Part shown: positions 44,396 to 54,165 of the stretch, piece after piece
Layout of the letters: each line of letters begins with the position of its first letter
Numbering within the stretch: the first letter of the stretch is position 1
Assembly: GCA_021399435.1 (NCBI GenBank)
Contig: JAJTUP010000044.1
Location: 186,001-250,000, forward strand
From: Diaporthe sp. PMI_573
Taxonomy: Eukaryota > Ascomycota > Sordariomycetes > Diaporthales > Diaporthaceae
DNA: 64,000 bases
Direction of reading: 5' to 3'
Made by a program: the position numbers and the translations under genes
Notes under the pieces: generated by a model
The model's input: the letters and a program-made list of their open reading frames with translations, nothing else
Told to the model about the DNA's origin: nothing
Databases searched by the model: none

Positions 44396-45983
44396 ATAAT
44401 GAATCCTGTGAGAAAGACATTGTTAGAGATCTATATAGTAAAAATTGAATATAAAACGATATCTTGGTGAGGATGCTGGTGGTAACAGGCAGGGAAGGAG
44501 ATGAGAACTAAATTGATTCCTTGCAAAAGTTTCTAGCTACATATATATGCAAAGGGGTAAACTATTCAACGTAGTGCCAAGTAGGCTGCAGGTAGGCAGT
44601 AGCCGGGTTAGTGCAGGCAGTAGCAGGCAGTAGCAGGCAGTAGCAGGCAGTAGCAGGCAGTCGCAGGCAGTCGCAGGCAGCATGTTCGGTAGCATCTAAA
44701 CTCACGTGAGAGGTTACCACAATATATATCGAGCAGAACCAATAAAATTAGACGACTCTTCAAGGACTTCAGCATCCACAATCATACAATCTTATCAAAT
44801 GATAAGATCTAATTGACCAATCAGGAGCGGGTAGAGTGGGTAGCTCTACCCACTCCGGGAGGAGCCTCAGAAGTTCCACGAATGCTGCCTCCTTGCGAGG
44901 GTGGTATTGAAAGTGTCCTGCTCATGGCGAACATATGGTTAGCCAACACCGACACTGGTTTTGAATCCATTGCGTTCAGAATGTGTTTACTGCAGGCGAA
45001 GCACAAGTGAGAATTCAAGAAAGAGAGTCATAGGTACGAGGACCTTTTATACCGCGGATATGTTCGACTGATGACGGTTAATCAGAAAGCTTGGAATAAA
45101 GTCCTCAACTTCGCCGCGGAACTCAAAGCATGATCAGGCGACCCGGGAGGGATTCTGCTGCTTATAAGTGGCAGGTCGATAAAGACGTGAACAAATTATG
45201 CATAGCCTCATCTGAGTCTTTAAAACCTTTCTCTTTTTTTTGGGGTCACTACTCAGTCACTATATCATGTCTTGGAGTCCATGATTTGATATCGCTGGCG
45301 GCCTGGCTTGAGCTTAGCACGCTAGAGGTCCTTTGTCCGGTCAATCACTTGGTTGATTGTTTACAACTTATCACACCCTCAATCAGATGCTGCGCACCTT
45401 CTGCTCTGTAAGCAGTGCTGCAGCCAATCAGATTGCTCTATTTGATTTGACTTACCACTCCAACAGAGTGTGTTTTGCAGCCTCACCAATATGCCCTGCC
45501 AAACCTCCTCTGCCCACCAATAGGTACCTATAGATACAGCGATGCAGGTGTAACCTTGTACCTCTTAGTCCCGCACCTGGCAAATTCTTTCTCCTTTTGA
45601 AGTGAAGGTTCAGCGAGGTTTCGAATGGGCCTTTCGTGGGTATTGGCCACCTCGTCCAAAAGTTAAGCATCGTCAGGCTGCCAAAAGGGAATTATACCGT
45701 CGTAAACAGGTCACCGTCAAATGACGCCTGGGGCCAGTCGAGTGTCCCTTGTAGGACCAAGAAAAATACGTCGTCGAAAATAGATGCCTTCATCCAGATG
45801 GCGCTGCGGTCTTCAAGGCCTTTTCTAAGAGATCCAACGCGTCCTCCACCAACAATGCGTCCTGTCCTTCCTGGCAAGGCTCGAACGTCAAACACTCTAT
45901 CTTTGATGCTGGGTCCACCCGAAGAACCATCTGGTTGCTGTCTGGAAACGGCCGCTCCATCGCGACTTTGGTCGAAGTCTGCT
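44396..45983. other. Gap with a 10-bp tandem repeat
   Basis: No gene supported. Contains the repeat at 44612-44680 and the right end of the hAT derivative. Confidence 0.45.
44612..44680. repeat. 10-bp tandem repeat TAGCAGGCAG x7
   Basis: About seven adjacent decamers, the last two with TCGCAGGCAG. Confidence 0.9.
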
Positions 45984-47663
45984 TTAAGGATCCCCGTCTC
46001 GTGTGGAAGTCTTTGAAAGCTTGACCTCCGCCTCATTCCCGCTTGCTGCTGCGCTTGATAGCGGTGTTTGACCCCTGCCATCTTTAGCCTCTAGGTTAGC
46101 CACTGCCTTGTGCCTGTTCCTGGCTGCTTGCGATAGGGGTGTCCGATTAGAGCCATCTTTGGCCTCTGGGTCAGCGCCTTTCTCAAGAAGCAGCTTGGCC
46201 TCGGCCTTGTTCCCCATCTCTACTGCTGGCAATAGCTGCGTCTGGATCTGGTCATGTATAGACGGTTAGCTGCTAACCCTTTGACATGGAAGTTCGATAT
46301 GTGGTCCCTAATCACCTCGTATAATAGCTCCCGTGGAATAACAGTCGGTTGGGTACTCGAGCCCATTTGGAAAGCATTTGGGAGATAAGTGATATTTGAG
46401 GCTTGTGTTGTCATCCCTCGCTCTTCATCAAACGAACTTCTTCTGGAAGATGAGGTTGAAGATCTACATAATCAACTGTCAGCTCAGAACATTCTATAAA
46501 ATGTTAGACTTACTCGCTGTGAGTGTCTGGGATCATTAGCGCACTAGGCATACAAGACTGAACCCATGCATGACGGCTGGCTGCGTTACAGTCTGGTCGT
46601 TCATCCAGCTTCGGCCTCATCAAAGCACGAATGAAAGCCTGTCCGTCCAAGCTGACATGACAACGATCTAACCTGCCATGAGGGAGGAGTTGATCTGGGC
46701 TCGCTTCGTATTGAAAAATATGCCACGGACTCGGGAATATACGATACTTCGTCAGTATGAAGAAGGTCATGACACCCAAGGCCCACATGTCTGCTGCCGG
46801 GTAGTTGATATCCGGGAGGCGGCGAAGCAGCTCGGGTGCCATGTATTCTTCAGTACCGATCACTGTACTTGCGCCGCTAGTAGCTGCTTCCAGTCTCTTG
46901 CTGATACCGAAATCCGAAAGCTTTACCCACCAAGAACCTGTGGGTGGACACTGTTGAATCAAAACATTCTTGTGCTGGAGATCAGATACTTGTCCACTAC
47001 CAAGTTGAATGGTGGTCCATGTTTTTGGAGTTCACTCACCTGAGGCTTTATGTCACGGTGAGCAAAACCTTCTCCGTGCATGATTTCCAAACCCCGCAGC
47101 ACTTGACTGGTGATCTGGCGGGAGTGGTCTTCAGGCAAGGCCGAATGATCCCGGAGATATGTCTGCAAATCTCCTGTAGGGACATACTCCATGGCGATAC
47201 ACAACGAGTCACTTGTCTCGTACCATCCCAGCGACTTCACGAAGTATTTAGAATACTACTCGTCCGAGTTAGCATGAAGTGCCTTTACAGACCGTTATCG
47301 CGCTGAACGGCCTGGCTGTGGCAGGACATCGGAACCCAGATGAGCACGTACCTTGTCGTGAGAGAATTTGACAATGGTTTCGAGTTCCCGAACGTATCGT
47401 AGTCTTCCGCCGCCATCCTGAAGTGGGATTATTTTCACGGCGCGATGGGTATAATGTCGAACGCCGCTGGTACATGTCTGTAAAATAACTTGCCCTTGGC
47501 CGCCACGGCCAATCGGCTGTTTGTCGCTCGTCCAACGTTCCAACCGTTGTTGCGACGATGGAGGCACATCGGGGTCATCATAGATGTGGACAATTTCGCG
47601 TTTCTTGGGGAACCTGGTCTCCAGCTTGTAGTCCCGCACATGATCCGGTAGTTCATCCTCCAT
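45984..47663 (-). CDS. Ser/Thr protein kinase with C-terminal ankyrin repeats
   Basis: Five exons: 47663-47352, 47255-47040, 46968-46514, 46463-46316 and 46247-45984. The four introns (96, 71, 50 and 68 nt) all have GT-AG ends, and phases give 464 residues. Kinase domain: glycine loop IGRGGQGQV, catalytic Lys in HRAVKIIP, GFAHRDIKPQN, LSDFGISKRL, GTEEYMAPELL, DMWALGVMTFF. All key residues are present, so it should be active. A linker rich in Ser/Gln leads to at least two ankyrin repeats (AEAKLLLEKGADPEAKDGSN, GRGQTPLSSAAASGN), the second shortened. The frame stays open upstream of ATG 47663 to a TAG acceptor-like site at about 47724, so an extra 5' exon is possible. Confidence 0.8.
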
Positions 47664-47681
47664 CGAGGTAAGTATTTCCAC

Positions 47682-48764
47682 AGATTCGGCGATGGGTGAA
47701 TCTTGGGGGAATGGGACAGAATTCTACCTTGGATGATTTCTGTAACCCTCAGTGGCAGGAATGAAGCGGGTCTATCCAGACCTCAGCCAGCTTTTCAATC
47801 ATATGTCACGGCTGGTCACCTGCCGCTCTACGGATTACTATGTACATTAATTGGTTGTACCAGCTAACATGTTGGGCCGCGGATCCATTATGCCTGCAGC
47901 CAAGCATCTTTCCCAGGCATTGGACTACCTGCCCGTGGCTGGTGATACCTGTTTGATGCTCCATATAATTGTTAGGAACTTACCTTCAAGCAAATCACCG
48001 TCACCAATGATCCGTATTTTTTTGGGTCATAGCGAGTTACTAATGAGATAAGTATGCGGTGAGGCGCAGGCTGTGAAGCCCACTGTCTGCCTCCAGCTTG
48101 CAAGAGCTATCCCCCGTTTAGATTGGCAGCATCATCCCCCTGTGAGCTGGAGACCCAGCCACCGCCATCTTACACAGCTCATTAAAAAGCCAACCGACGT
48201 ACGGCGTCAATATTAGCATACATCACCAAACTGATTTCCTGACATTCTACGCACTGCCACAGGTGATAGGAGATGCCATATATGTGGCGGACACCCTGCC
48301 TAGTGGGATTTCTGAAAAGGTTGGTTGATATCATTGTCGAACTGAAGCCCCAAGTCTCATCTTGATGGATCGCGAAATTGCCGCAGTGTATACTCCGTAG
48401 GACTTGGACATACGCTTTGACCTACTACTGGTGCCGTAAGACTTTTTATTGCCTAGCAAGCCACCTGCTGCCGTTCAGCCTTCCACGTCATTATCACACC
48501 ATTTACAACAACACTAGAAGGGTTAGTGGTAGCCGTGGTCCGCGCGCTTCCCCATTAGCAGGTCGATGTTTTGAGGGAGGCGGATTGACGCCCAGTCAAT
48601 TTCCCCCGTTTCGACCGATCCTCGGTGCAGGTTGTCTTTATTAGCGACATCAGTATTCCTACACTCAGCCGCACACTGAAGCAATGATGGCACTCCACAA
48701 ATCCCGGACTTCCACCTGACCACGACGTTCGAAAGTTCCACCGACTTCTAGGTTTCAGTCCTCA
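47682..48764. other. Gap between two same-region kinase-type genes
   Basis: Divergent promoter region of the kinase-ankyrin (minus) and HeLo-pseudokinase (plus) genes. No gene of its own recognised. Confidence 0.4.
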
Positions 48765-50348
48765 ATGGCTGAGCTCGCTCTTGGAATTGTTGGCCTTGCC
48801 GGGACTATCGACTTATGTATGAAGTATGTATCCAGAACAATAACTCCATACATATCACCGATGATCGTAAGGGCTGACCAGAGAACAAAAAAAAGATTGG
48901 GAAAGGCTCTAGTTCAGGCATGCAAGGACTACTGGGAAGCCGACGCCAAGGTCGACGAGATGATTGTCCGCATTGAAGTGTGTTGGACACGAGTTCTCAG
49001 CCAGCTGGAGGTGACCAAGGAGCTAGAAAGCACCATGACCGATGACCACAAAGCTCTTCAGCAGCGAACTCTTTGCATCCTCCAGGCCAAGTTGGACGTC
49101 GCTACACAGAATCTCCCAAAGTTTTTCCGGCGCCCAATGCCTGAAATGGTGAAAAAGCTACAATTCGTGCGTCTGAAGGATACCCTTGAGGAGACGATAA
49201 CGGAACTGGAATCCTGGCAGAGACTCTTCGAGCCTTCTTGGTTTCACTTGATCAAACTCGCTCCTCCAACTGTTGACGTGACGCTCAACAACGTCATCAA
49301 AACCGGACCTAAAGGTGCAGCGGAGTTCAGTTTGGTAGCCCGGAAGTTTCGTCGAGCGTTCAAAATGCCCTCGGCAGAATCCCAGAGCGTCTTTATTCGC
49401 GAAGAAGAGCTAAACGGCTACAACAAAGAAGCCATTTTGTCTTGCACGGCCCTGATAGCCACGCGTGCAGGCGACTCCAGACGGCTCATTGTCGACATGG
49501 TCACCAACGGGGCAGTCCAGTCCAAAGACGCACGGGAGTTTGCCCGCCGTCTTCGAGACTCGGATCCTTTCACCTTTGGACTCTTTAGCTGCAAGGGGGT
49601 CGTGCGGCAGGGTAAGACCTCCGGGATGGCCTTCCTCTTCCGGGTTCCAGACGGATACACGGCCATCCGCAGTGTTCGGCAACTGCTGCTCTCCGGCCAA
49701 GCCCATGACTCACTTTCCGACCGCCTCGAGATGGCGAAAAAGCTTGTCCATGCTGTCTATTACGTTCATCTGTACGGGTTCGTACACAAGAATATCCGTC
49801 CTGAGACGATACTGAGCCTCAGCGAGACGGAGGAGGGGAGACTCCCCAGCATGGCATGCCTAGTTGGGTTCCAGGTCATCCGAAACGCGGATGGGAGGAC
49901 ATATCCGGTCACGGATATGAAGTGGGAGACCAACCTGTACCGACATCCGCTGCGGCAGGGAAACAACGTCGACTATTATGTGATGCAGCACGACATCTAC
50001 AGCCTCGGAGTATGCCTTCTAGAGATTGGTCTGTGGGAGTCTCTCGTTGCTTACGACCCCGATGGGGCTGCGCAGCCGTCGATAGCTCTTGGCCTCGCTG
50101 AAGACAGATCACAGCTTAAGAGTCCCAATATACTAAAAGAGCACCTAGTTACTCTTAGTCATAGCAACGTGCTAAGAGCCAAGATGGGTACCAAGTACAG
50201 CGAGGTGGTCGAGACATGTTTGACTTGTCTGGATAAGGACAACTTGGATTTTGGTGACGAACGAGAATTCCAGGATGAAGATGGAGTGATAGTAGGTGTG
50301 AGGTACATTGAAAAGGTCCTCGGCATTCTAAATAGCATTTCTTTGTAA
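48765..50348 (+). CDS. HeLo-like N-terminal domain plus pseudokinase
   Basis: Exon 1 48765-48823 and exon 2 48896-50348 join across a 72-nt intron (donor GTATGT, GCTGAC branch, poly-A then AAAAG acceptor) to 503 residues. The intron is a multiple of three without stops, so it can look like coding sequence. The N-terminus MAELALGIVGLAGTIDLCMK then GKALVQACKDYWEADAKVDE and RIEVCWTRV is the HeLo/HET-s-type helical domain of fungal cell-death proteins. The C-terminal 270 residues are a kinase fold: HSDIYSLG-like HDIYSLGVCLLEIGLW, and the catalytic-loop position FVHKNIRPETI lacks the HRD Asp. DFG is replaced by VGF and no VAIK lysine is visible, so it is a pseudokinase, probably sensing rather than phosphorylating. 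Confidence 0.75.
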   Translation: MAELALGIVGLAGTIDLCMKYVSRTITPYISPMIVRADQRTKKRLGKALVQACKDYWEADAKVDEMIVRIEVCWTRVLSQLEVTKELESTMTDDHKALQQRTLCILQAKLDVATQNLPKFFRRPMPEMVKKLQFVRLKDTLEETITELESWQRLFEPSWFHLIKLAPPTVDVTLNNVIKTGPKGAAEFSLVARKFRRAFKMPSAESQSVFIREEELNGYNKEAILSCTALIATRAGDSRRLIVDMVTNGAVQSKDAREFARRLRDSDPFTFGLFSCKGVVRQGKTSGMAFLFRVPDGYTAIRSVRQLLLSGQAHDSLSDRLEMAKKLVHAVYYVHLYGFVHKNIRPETILSLSETEEGRLPSMACLVGFQVIRNADGRTYPVTDMKWETNLYRHPLRQGNNVDYYVMQHDIYSLGVCLLEIGLWESLVAYDPDGAAQPSIALGLAEDRSQLKSPNILKEHLVTLSHSNVLRAKMGTKYSEVVETCLTCLDKDNLDFGDEREFQDEDGVIVGVRYIEKVLGILNSISL

Positions 50349-50629
50349 GAGTTAATTACCGACACTTAACTTTTATAAGAAAAACAAGGTGGCGCGTTAT
50401 TGGGTGGGTTGACTTATTCGAGGGGCTGGAGATAACCTCATCTGTGCAATTTTGCCACTACGGCAAAAGGGAATGAACACTCCGCTTATGCGCAGTGCAG
50501 TAACGGCTTATATCTTGGATGTGACATCATCCACCGACCGACAGCTCATCCGAAAGCAGCGTGTATTAAGAACACGTCAGCAGATGCTCAAACACCTTCC
50601 AAGTCTACTGTATTGCACGGAAGTACAGC
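50349..50629. other. Intergenic
   Basis: Nothing recognised; 3' flank of the HeLo gene. Confidence 0.5.
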
Positions 50630-51177
50630 ATCGATGGCTTGGAGTCGTTGGCTGATTTGATTTTGGAACACAGCTGCGCCAATGGCCACGCCCACGCACT
50701 GACGGCCATTATCCGGTGATTGAGGAGAAGGTCACCTATTACCGCTATCCCATCCACAAATTCGACTTCACAGCACTCGACGGGAAAGAGAAGTGGACGG
50801 CTTACAAGTTCACGAAGAACGTTTACGACCTCTGGATGCCTGAGCATTTCAAGAGGCTCTGTTCGGTCATCGATCAGCTACCAGCCGACTTGAGTTTTGA
50901 GCTGTCGGAGCAGTCCGAGTTACAATTTCAAGACTCAGGGCTGTCTCAGGAGCTGCAAGACTACGCTCTCTCGCAGCCCAGCGCCGACTCCGTATCTTTC
51001 CAAGAGGGCAGTCAAGGAAGTGCTTCCGGACCGCAAGATGCTACGCCTGACACCTGTGTCTCAACCACCTGGACCTTTCAAGAAACCGAGGAAGAGGCCT
51101 GCTGCGGGGTAGTAGTGAGGGCAGTGTGGCTAACAATCAATCGAGTTCAATTTCGGCCCTCAAACTCGATTGATTGA
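50630..51177 (+). pseudogene. Conserved fungal hypothetical, 5' truncated and frameshifted
   Basis: The main frame (50716-51177) reads EEKVTYYRYPIHKFDFTALD, EKWTAYKFTKNVYDLWMPEH, FKRLCSVIDQLPADLSFELS. I recall this block from uncharacterised fungal proteins. Just upstream, in another frame, LADLILEHSCANGHAHALTA fits the preceding residues of the same family, so a frameshift lies at about 50700. The last 20 residues run into hAT-flanking sequence. Function unknown. Confidence 0.45.
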
Positions 51178-51479
51178 ACCTATCTCAGCTCGATTGAAGC
51201 TTGACTTGACTAATCAGCAACCTCAATTGACAACTTGTCAAGTACTTGATATACTATGCCTAATCAGGTAATTTGTATAGACCTCTTGGTGTAGAAATCC
51301 CGCGCAAGATCTTTGAAGTAATCCAATTCTTCTGTATCATCTCAGCTTCAACTGTGTTATTGCTGAGGCCGTTGCGCTTGTCAGTGATGAGCTTACTACC
51401 GTCAGAGAATACGCGCTCTGGCTCTGCGCTCATCGCTGGCGTGAGATGTTAAGAGCAAGTTTGCTGAGAATAGGCCACT
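51178..51479 (-). mobile_element. hAT C-terminal fragment (third family)
   Basis: The minus strand reads MSAEPERVFSDGSKLITDKR then NGLSNNTVEAEMIQKNW, the hAT dimerisation signature. It lies before a tail with repeated AATCGAG/CTCGATT motifs near 51130-51200 that may be its subterminal region. Upstream residues (SANLLLTSHAS) are one frame away. It is cut at 51480 by the next hAT fragment. Confidence 0.65.
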
Positions 51480-52068
51480 CCGGTCTCTACAACTGATTTG
51501 TATGAACAATATATTTCTACCGACCGGCTCCATGACGAAGAGGCAGGTTGCGATGAGGCCATTGCGTACTGGCTGTCCCGTTATGACTCCCAAAGAGATC
51601 TCGCTCGCTTCGCTCTGGATCCGTTTGCGATCTCACCAATGTCAGATGAGTGCGAGCGCCTTTTTAGTAGCGCAAAGCTTACTATACCGGTAGTTGATCG
51701 CCGTGGTAGGCTGAAGGCAGATATTATAGAGGCTTGTGAGTGTCTCCGGGCCTGGTATGGAAAGCCCCAGGTTGAGGATAACAGTGATAGCGAAGATAGT
51801 GAGAATGACACCGATTGGGTTGATAGCCAGTAGTATAATACATTTTCTTTCTTCTTTCCATAACTTTTCTGTATCATTCTTGTCGCTGTATGAGTGAAAT
51901 TTATTCCGCCCGGGAGGACTAACCTCATAGGGCCAATTCTTGGCAGTCTTGGCAGTCTTGGCGGTATTACTGGTCTTACCGGTAATACCATACCGGTTAT
52001 TATGTAAGCAGCTGGTATGGTATGGTTTGACCTCCATACCATACCATACCAGACCATTCCGATCACTG
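51480..52068 (+). mobile_element. Truncated 3' end of the 60-kb hAT family
   Basis: From CCGGTCTCTACAACTGATTT at 51481 to the terminal CCGATCACTG at 52068 it is nearly identical to the end of the intact hAT at 60142-63013. It encodes the last 111 transposase residues (SDECERLFSSAKLTI). Compared with the intact copy it keeps the probable native stop at 51833 plus about 100 bp of 3' sequence that the other copy has lost, and has a 6-bp insertion in the dimerisation motif. The 5' part is missing. Confidence 0.85.
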
Positions 52069-52198
52069 CGTCTAGGGCAGGCGCAAAGGCGGCAATCACT
52101 CCCGCCAGGCGGCCCTTCATACCTGGCGCGGCACACTTGACCAGCTGAAGCGCCTCGTTCTGGGTTGCATATCCTGTACCACCCCCGACTGCGCCCAT
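52069..52198 (-). pseudogene. Possible HMG-CoA-reductase-like fragment
   Basis: The minus strand reads MGAVGGGTGYATQNEALQLV then LAGVIAAFAPALDAVIG, 46 residues. GxVGGGT followed by an Ala-rich helix resembles the NADPH-side C-terminal motif of HMG-CoA reductase (VGTxGGGT). Too short to be sure. It abuts the hAT terminus directly, so the hAT may have inserted in it. Confidence 0.3.
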
Positions 52199-52223
52199 AA
52201 CGCCGGTTAATTTTATATAGTAT

Positions 52224-52417
52224 TGTCAGATTATCACCCTTTTAGGTATATGGGACGTGTAATTATGATCCAATTGATGGGGTGGTAACTGGGTGTATTG
52301 TGATGATGTCTTGTCTTGGTTCCTTGGTGGGACCCCACCCGTAAGGGGGCTGGTTTTGTCATGATTCAGCCATTGATGCCTCAGGCACCTAACCCAAAGC
52401 ACCCGTCACATCTGGCA
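52224..52417 (-). repeat. Solo copia LTR (inverted)
   Basis: Same 194-bp LTR family as 17871-18065, here reading TGTCAGATTATCACCC from the left. The right end is changed to TCTGGCA. No internal copia sequence adjoins. No clear 5-bp target duplication. Confidence 0.85.
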
Positions 52418-52646
52418 TATATAACAGGTCTGCTCGGGTGGTTGACGTGTGATTTACCCCGCCATTTACCCTCACACCTACGTTTCCGACGTCAGGGCCC
52501 AGGTCTCGTAAACGGCCACGCTGCACCGCCTTTCCGTGCCGCTGTGAGGATGCAAATAGCATGGTAGTTATAGCGCTCGACGGGGCGATCGATCCTGTCT
52601 AATTAGATTTCTCGTAGACCTCGTCGTCGTGAAGCTTTTGTGGTGT
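52418..52646. other. Unique DNA between two solo LTRs
   Basis: Nothing recognised. Confidence 0.5.
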
Positions 52647-52844
52647 AAGTGTCAGATGTGACGGGTAGCCAAGAGGTGTGTGCCTGAGGCATCAATATGT
52701 CCGTCATGACAAAACCAGCCCCCTAACGGGTGGGGTCGCACTAGAGAACCAAGACAAGACATCATCACAATACACACAGTGACCACCCCATCAATTGGAC
52801 CATAATTACACGTCCCATATACCTAAAAGGGTGATAATCTGACA
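52647..52844 (+). repeat. Solo copia LTR with GTAAG duplication
   Basis: 198-bp LTR, TGTCAGA...TCTGACA, flanked on both sides by GTAAG. This 5-bp direct duplication shows a genuine insertion reduced to a solo LTR by recombination. Confidence 0.92.
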
Positions 52845-53498
52845 GTAAGCGCTGGTGGGCGCCTGGGTGCATTACCCGGGCGGTGACAGCGCTAATAGGG
52901 GCCGAAGCAGTCGCCCAGGCGCGCCACGCCTGCGTGCACACATACCCACGCCCACCATTATCCCCCCCCCCCCAGCGCCCGCCGTCGATTTTTGAGGGTA
53001 TCGTGGGTGTGCCGATTGAAAGGGCGGCCCCGAGAGGACCCGCACAAAAATAGCGGACGAGAATCTCCGCGTGGTTGTTGCGCCACGGCCGGTGCAGCTA
53101 CCGTGGTGGGACGCGACATGCAGCCGCCCGCCGCGGCCGCCTGCACCGCGGCACGGCAGCACCACGGCGCCCAACAAGCTGCACGCTACGCTTAAGCAAA
53201 AAAGAAAAGTATGGTTTGAATCTTCTGCTCCTGGCGTACAAGCCACTGCTATCGCGGATCGCTCAAATAGGCCCCTCGTGGTGCCGCAGCGAGTTGAAGT
53301 TGGGGCACCCCCAGCAGCTTGCCCCAAGCATCATCATGCCGGGCCACATCACACAACTACACTGGGCTTCTCGGCACGACAACAAGCTCAATTCTGAGCG
53401 TTATCTAACGTACCCTATATCAGAATGTAGAGAAAGAGAAGGGCTACAAGACGCGCCAAAGAAGTTGTGATGTCATTCCCCAAAACAAAGCAAAAATG
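52845..53498. other. GC-rich non-coding stretch
   Basis: 52858-52925 has an inverted GCGCCTGGG/CCCAGGCGC pair, and there is a poly-C run at about 52964. Long frames here look compositional. Confidence 0.4.
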
Positions 53499-53551
53499 AA
53501 CATCCAAGCCCCTCCCCCGCACCCGGGGGTGGAGGGCGTGACTTGGATGTT
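53499..53551. other. GC-rich perfect-arm hairpin
   Basis: AACATCCAAG (53499-53508) pairs exactly with CTTGGATGTT (53542-53551), and the enclosed CCCTCC.../...GGAGGG segments extend the stem. Confidence 0.75.
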
Positions 53552-53554
53552 TGA

Positions 53555-53627
53555 TACCCCAGGAAGGAATCAAACCACCGTCTCTCATCGCTTTCGTGAG
53601 CGTACTAACCATTGTACTACAGGGATA
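53555..53627 (-). tRNA. tRNA-like sequence, probably pseudogene or SINE head
   Basis: Read on the minus strand from 53627, 72 nt give a cloverleaf: acceptor stem with 6 of 7 pairs, D stem GTAC/GTAC, anticodon stem CTCAC/ATGAG with one mismatch, four-base variable loop and T stem with 4 of 5 pairs. Promoter-like A box TAGTACAATGG and B box GGTTTGATTCC (one change from consensus GGTTCGANTCC) are present. The anticodon loop GAAAGCG lacks U33, so it is unlikely to work as a tRNA. The D arm resembles fungal tRNA-His or tRNA-Glu. Confidence 0.5.
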
Positions 53628-53628
53628 C

Positions 53629-54165
53629 TTGAAGGGCTTGTAGTTGTAGCTTAAAAGGAAGGGGGACCTGGAGGGAAGGAGTGGTCATGTAGGCTGATGT
53701 TGGGTGGCGCGCAGCAGGTGCGGCGGCCTACCTGCCACTCCGCGACATGTCCACGAATACTAGGTTCCAGCGGTCGTGGGTAGTACCATTTGACGCGTCT
53801 AAACGAGCTGATTACGATGATGCAAGCTTCATTTGGTTAACCCTGCTGTGAGAAAAGTTCTCGTGGGCGGATGTCCAGGCCCACTTCCACGGAGCTGCGC
53901 CCCGGCTGTCTCCCGGGACCATGCCCGCATGCTGGGGTTCACCCCTATACAACTCAACGAGCACTGCAGATGGGCACAAACTACTTATATCAATGGATTT
54001 GTCGTCGAAAGACGAATAGTTTGATATAAAAGAAAGCTGGTGGGGACCCCTGGATAATACGGAAACCTGCGGTTTATACACATTGGCCAACATGCCGTTC
54101 AGGAGACCGGTGCTGCGGCTATGTGGCCGGCGAGAGGAAAACGACAATAACCATATCTAGATCCC
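53629..54165. other. Flank of the Crypton, nothing recognised
   Basis: May include the 3' end of the Crypton; the boundary cannot be fixed because Cryptons lack terminal repeats. Confidence 0.4.

Larger units (their letters stand above)
43889..44862 (-). mobile_element. Internally deleted hAT element with GGGTAGAG-type ends
   Basis: The left end (43889-43945) reads TAGAGTAGAGGGAGCTCTAC then CCACTTCTCTACCC. The right end (44828-44862) reads GGGTAGAGTGGGTAGCTCTA then CCCACTCCGGG. The two ends are imperfect inverted copies. Between them lies the C-terminal part of a hAT transposase on the minus strand. No clean 8-bp duplication was found, so boundaries are approximate. Confidence 0.45.

Noticed and set aside
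45692..46081. Minus frame following the ankyrin exon
   Set aside because: Overlaps the last exon of the kinase-ankyrin gene in another frame; the spliced model already ends at 45984.
49410..49706. Minus-strand frames over the HeLo-pseudokinase
   Set aside because: Antisense shadows without any family.
52872..53327. Long frames in the GC-rich stretch on both strands
   Set aside because: Low stop frequency from base composition; no domain, no intron signals.
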